Part shown: piece after piece, positions 36,961 to 39,547 of the stretch
Layout: each line of letters begins with the position of its first letter
Numbering within the stretch: position 1 is the stretch's first letter
NCBI GenBank assembly: GCA_938020445.1
Contig: CALIIC010000166.1
Coordinates: 1-39,547, forward strand
Length of the DNA stretch: 39,547 nucleotides
Origin: an uncultured Flavobacteriaceae bacterium
GTDB lineage: Bacteria > Bacteroidota > Bacteroidia > Flavobacteriales > Flavobacteriaceae
Reading direction: 5' to 3'
Translations under genes and position numbers: made by a program
Notes under the pieces: model-generated
Databases searched by the model: none
Told to the model about the DNA's origin: nothing
Seen by the model: only the letters and a program-made list of their open reading frames with translations

Positions 36961-39384
36961 TCATTCGGAACGCAAGCTCTTTAAGGGTTGGATCAACGCC
37001 GCTCCAATGGATTGATAGCTGATGGTCAAAATAGCAATAACCAACGCGATGATTCCCGAGGCCAATAAAACTTGCCATCCGATATCGATGCTATACGCAA
37101 AATCTTCCAACCACCGGTTCATAACAAACCACCCTATGGGAACAGCGATCAGAATAGCGATTCCTACCAACTTTAAGAAATTAATGCTCAACAATTGATA
37201 AATATTTTTAAACGAAGCTCCCAGGACCATACGAATACTAATTTCTTTTTTTCTTTGTTCCACTAAAAATGCGGAAAGTGCAAATAGGCCCAAACAAGCT
37301 ATAAAAATTGCCAAGGTAGCGAAGGAGAGGAAAATAGTGCGTATACGACCTACATTGTCATACATTTTGGCAAACGAATCGTTCATAAAGGCATACCGCA
37401 GTGCCATATTAGGCATGAATCCGTCCCATTTTTGTTTGATAGTCGATAACAAGGCGGGCATATCGGCTGCACTGGCTTTTACCGAAATGATATTTGAACT
37501 TCTCGCCAAGAAAAAGCATAGCGGCGCTACTTTTTCTTTCATGCTATTAAAATTAAAGTCTTCCACTACCCCAATAACCTCATACAATGTACCGTATCTT
37601 GAAATTCGCTTTCCTATGGCCTGCCCAAGATTTAGTTCTTTTACCATAGATTGGTTGATGATGGTCGCCAAACTATCCGAACTTCTACCTTCTTCAAAAT
37701 TGCGCCCTGCGATCAACTTCATACCCAGGGTCTCCAAATATTCTTCATCAATGTTCCACGCCTGTCCTCCGACGGTCTCATCGAGCCCTTCACGGCCTTC
37801 GTTAACAAAGCTATTGCCATTTCTATTGGTGCCTTCAATAGGCAAATAGCCGCTAATAGTAGCACTACTAACCCCTCCTATTTGTCTCAATTCGTCCTTA
37901 AAGGTAGTTACCCGCTCCTCTAAAAGGTTCGTGCCATATAGTTGAATTACCTGCTCTTTTTCAAATCCAACCCTGGTATTTAAAATAAAGTTCATCTGTT
38001 GATTTACGATCAACGTACCGATAATAAGGATGATAGAAATCGAGAACTGAAATACTACCAAACCACTTCTTAGTCCATTTGACTTGCCATTTTTCACAAT
38101 GCTACCCTTTAATATCGCAGCGGGTCGAAATCTAGATAAGTAAAAGGCGGGGTAAAGTCCGGCAAAAATTCCCACGACAATAGCCGACATCAGGATAATG
38201 GGAATGAAAAATGGACTGGACCAAGGCAAACTCAAGTCCTTGCCCGAGATTTGCCTAAAAAGAGGCATCGAAAGAAACGACAATATGATTCCTATACAAA
38301 AGGCTACAGTGGTTATCAATATCGATTCGGCCAAAAACTGCTCTATCAAATAACGACGCGATGAACCTACCACTTTTTTTATGCCCACTTCCTTTGCCCT
38401 ATTGGCAGACTTAGCCGTAGATAGGTTTACAAAATTAATACTGGCAATGATTAAAATAAAGAGTGCTACGATTCCGAAGATCCACATAATTTTTATGTCG
38501 TTGCGCTGACTCGATTCCCAGCCGATATGTGTGGAATGCAGGTTAATATCGGTTAGCGCCTGTAGCTTGATGAAAAATTGTTCTTTATAATTTTCAGGCA
38601 CCACAAAACCCGCGGTATCATAAGCGGGCAACAAATAGGTATCGAGAAGGTGATTGGACATTTTGCTTTCAAATGCAGCGACATCTGCATTTGGTTTTAA
38701 AAGAAGATAGGTACTATAGTTGCTTTGCCACCATCGGGTTTGCTCGCCTTCACCGAACTCAACATCTTTTAAGGTGATTAAAAAATGGGAATTTAAATGG
38801 GAGTTGCTCTTGAAATCTTCCATAACCCCGTTGATGGTATAGGGTTGTTCATTGTTACCGTTCAGATACACTACTTTACCCACCGGATCGGCATCCCTGA
38901 AATATTTCTCAGAAATCGATTTAGAAATAACGATGGTAAACGGAGTAGCCAAGGCAGATGACGCTTCCCCATATATCATTTGGATGTCCATGATATCGAT
39001 GATTGCCTGATCTGCATAGGCAAAACCCTCTTCATGATGTTGCATTTGCGAACCGTCTATCCTTATTTCATTGCTACTAGGGCGGCCTTCCTTTAAACGG
39101 CCCGTATTTTCTACCTCAGGAAAATCTTCCAATATCGTCGGAGCCATATTGGCCGAGAAATGAATGCCCTCATCGATACGCCCATCTACCAAATCGCGAT
39201 TGATCAAGCGATAAATATTCTCGGAATTGGCAACCGCCTTGTCGTAGCTACTTTCATGTAAAATATATACAGAAATCAAAATACAGGCGGCGACACCGAT
39301 GCTAAGTCCGACAATATTGATAAGTGTGAACCCCTTATTTTTAAGAAGGTTCCGCCAGGCTATTTTAAAATAGTTACTATACAT
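36961..39384 (-). CDS. ABC transporter permease, MacB/FtsX type
   Basis: Inner-membrane protein of 807 residues with the duplicated architecture common in Bacteroidetes: first membrane helix in GFTLINIVGLSIGVAACILI (about 19-38), a MacB-like periplasmic core domain (about 40-270), an FtsX domain with three helices (about 285-410, opening IASINFVNLSTAKSANRAKE), a second helix plus periplasmic domain (about 430-660), and a final FtsX domain (about 680-800). MacB-type pumps transduce force to export substrates or signal across the envelope and do not form a channel. The ATPase is not in the window. The ATG at 39384 (MYSNYFKIAWRNLLKNKG) is the family start; the longer reading from 39435 adds 17 atypical residues. 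Confidence 0.92.
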   Translation of the reverse strand: MYSNYFKIAWRNLLKNKGFTLINIVGLSIGVAACILISVYILHESSYDKAVANSENIYRLINRDLVDGRIDEGIHFSANMAPTILEDFPEVENTGRLKEGRPSSNEIRIDGSQMQHHEEGFAYADQAIIDIMDIQMIYGEASSALATPFTIVISKSISEKYFRDADPVGKVVYLNGNNEQPYTINGVMEDFKSNSHLNSHFLITLKDVEFGEGEQTRWWQSNYSTYLLLKPNADVAAFESKMSNHLLDTYLLPAYDTAGFVVPENYKEQFFIKLQALTDINLHSTHIGWESSQRNDIKIMWIFGIVALFILIIASINFVNLSTAKSANRAKEVGIKKVVGSSRRYLIEQFLAESILITTVAFCIGIILSFLSMPLFRQISGKDLSLPWSSPFFIPIILMSAIVVGIFAGLYPAFYLSRFRPAAILKGSIVKNGKSNGLRSGLVVFQFSISIILIIGTLIVNQQMNFILNTRVGFEKEQVIQLYGTNLLEERVTTFKDELRQIGGVSSATISGYLPIEGTNRNGNSFVNEGREGLDETVGGQAWNIDEEYLETLGMKLIAGRNFEEGRSSDSLATIINQSMVKELNLGQAIGKRISRYGTLYEVIGVVEDFNFNSMKEKVAPLCFFLARSSNIISVKASAADMPALLSTIKQKWDGFMPNMALRYAFMNDSFAKMYDNVGRIRTIFLSFATLAIFIACLGLFALSAFLVEQRKKEISIRMVLGASFKNIYQLLSINFLKLVGIAILIAVPIGWFVMNRWLEDFAYSIDIGWQVLLASGIIALVIAILTISYQSIGAALIQPLKSLRSE

Positions 39385-39450
39385 GATGCTTTTTTTTTGA
39401 TTGATGCGTATGAAAAGAATGTCCTTGGCAAACACTTACGGTAGAAAGTG

Positions 39451-39490
39451 AACATCCTTTGGATGTTGGCATCTTTTCTAAAAGCATGCC
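39451..39490. other. Two abutting inverted repeats upstream of the ABC permease
   Basis: AACATCC-TTT-GGATGTT at 39451-39467 is a perfect seven-base dyad. It is followed without a gap by 39468-39490, where GGCAT pairs with ATGCC and CTTTT with AAAAG around one bulged C. A competing short hairpin, GATG-TTGG-CATC (39462-39473), would break both. The pair lies 67-106 bases before the permease ATG. It may be a terminator of the preceding gene, an untranslated-leader structure or a binding site. Confidence 0.4.
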
Positions 39491-39547
39491 AAATATTCAA
39501 CTATTTTATAATCAGCTACTTATCTAAAAAAATAGCTGTCTAACGCA

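Overview
This window is chromosomal DNA from a member of the Bacteroidetes, most likely a marine Flavobacteriaceae of the Zobellia/Maribacter/Arenibacter kind. The evidence is a giant SprB-like protein with a type IX secretion (T9SS) type-B tail, two TonB-dependent receptors, a DUF5689 lipoprotein, the divergent glgA/panC-panD arrangement, and recurring TAnnTTTG promoter -7 elements a short way upstream of start codons. No tRNA, rRNA, CRISPR array, insertion sequence or prophage was seen. The region reads as core genome plus a few accessory surface systems.

Layout. 1-3574: the first codons of glgA leave leftward; panC, panD, a YbhN-type membrane protein and an esterase-fold exported protein run rightward. 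3846-6249: radA converges on an aldo/keto reductase. 6250-6553 is a non-coding leader region, followed by a 2771-residue surface protein (6554-14869) and a near-perfect bidirectional terminator shared with xth. 15829-17907: a TonB receptor. 17921-20455: a DUF1272 protein and a PNPOx-family flavoprotein, divergent from a MocR-type regulator. 20465-25416: glyS and a coiled-coil membrane protein leftward, then a ComF-family protein and a Big_5 lipoprotein rightward. 25400-27219: a leftward three-gene operon (ankyrin protein, FMN reductase, nitrilase-family amidase), divergent from katG (27510-29714). Two terminators follow katG.

29934-36858 is the most interesting part. It holds an outer-membrane-type lipoprotein with a DNA/RNA non-specific (DRGH) endonuclease domain, a DUF5689 plus lamin-tail lipoprotein, a large TonB receptor with a carboxypeptidase-like N-terminal domain, and an exported endonuclease/exonuclease/phosphatase (EEP) enzyme. 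Together they look like a nucleic-acid equivalent of a SusCD polysaccharide locus: surface nucleases cut extracellular DNA or RNA, the DUF5689/LTD lipoprotein binds it, and the receptor imports fragments. A perfect 8+8 inverted repeat lies between the divergent receptor and EEP genes and is a candidate operator. This functional reading is inference; the gene content is read directly.

36961-39384 is a MacB/FtsX-type ABC permease without its ATPase in the window, preceded by two abutting hairpins at the right edge.

Several starts were moved downstream of the longest open frame because a signal peptide, family N-terminus or promoter element fits better: the esterase-like protein, aldo/keto reductase, PNPOx protein, coiled-coil protein, large TonB receptor, EEP enzyme and ABC permease.
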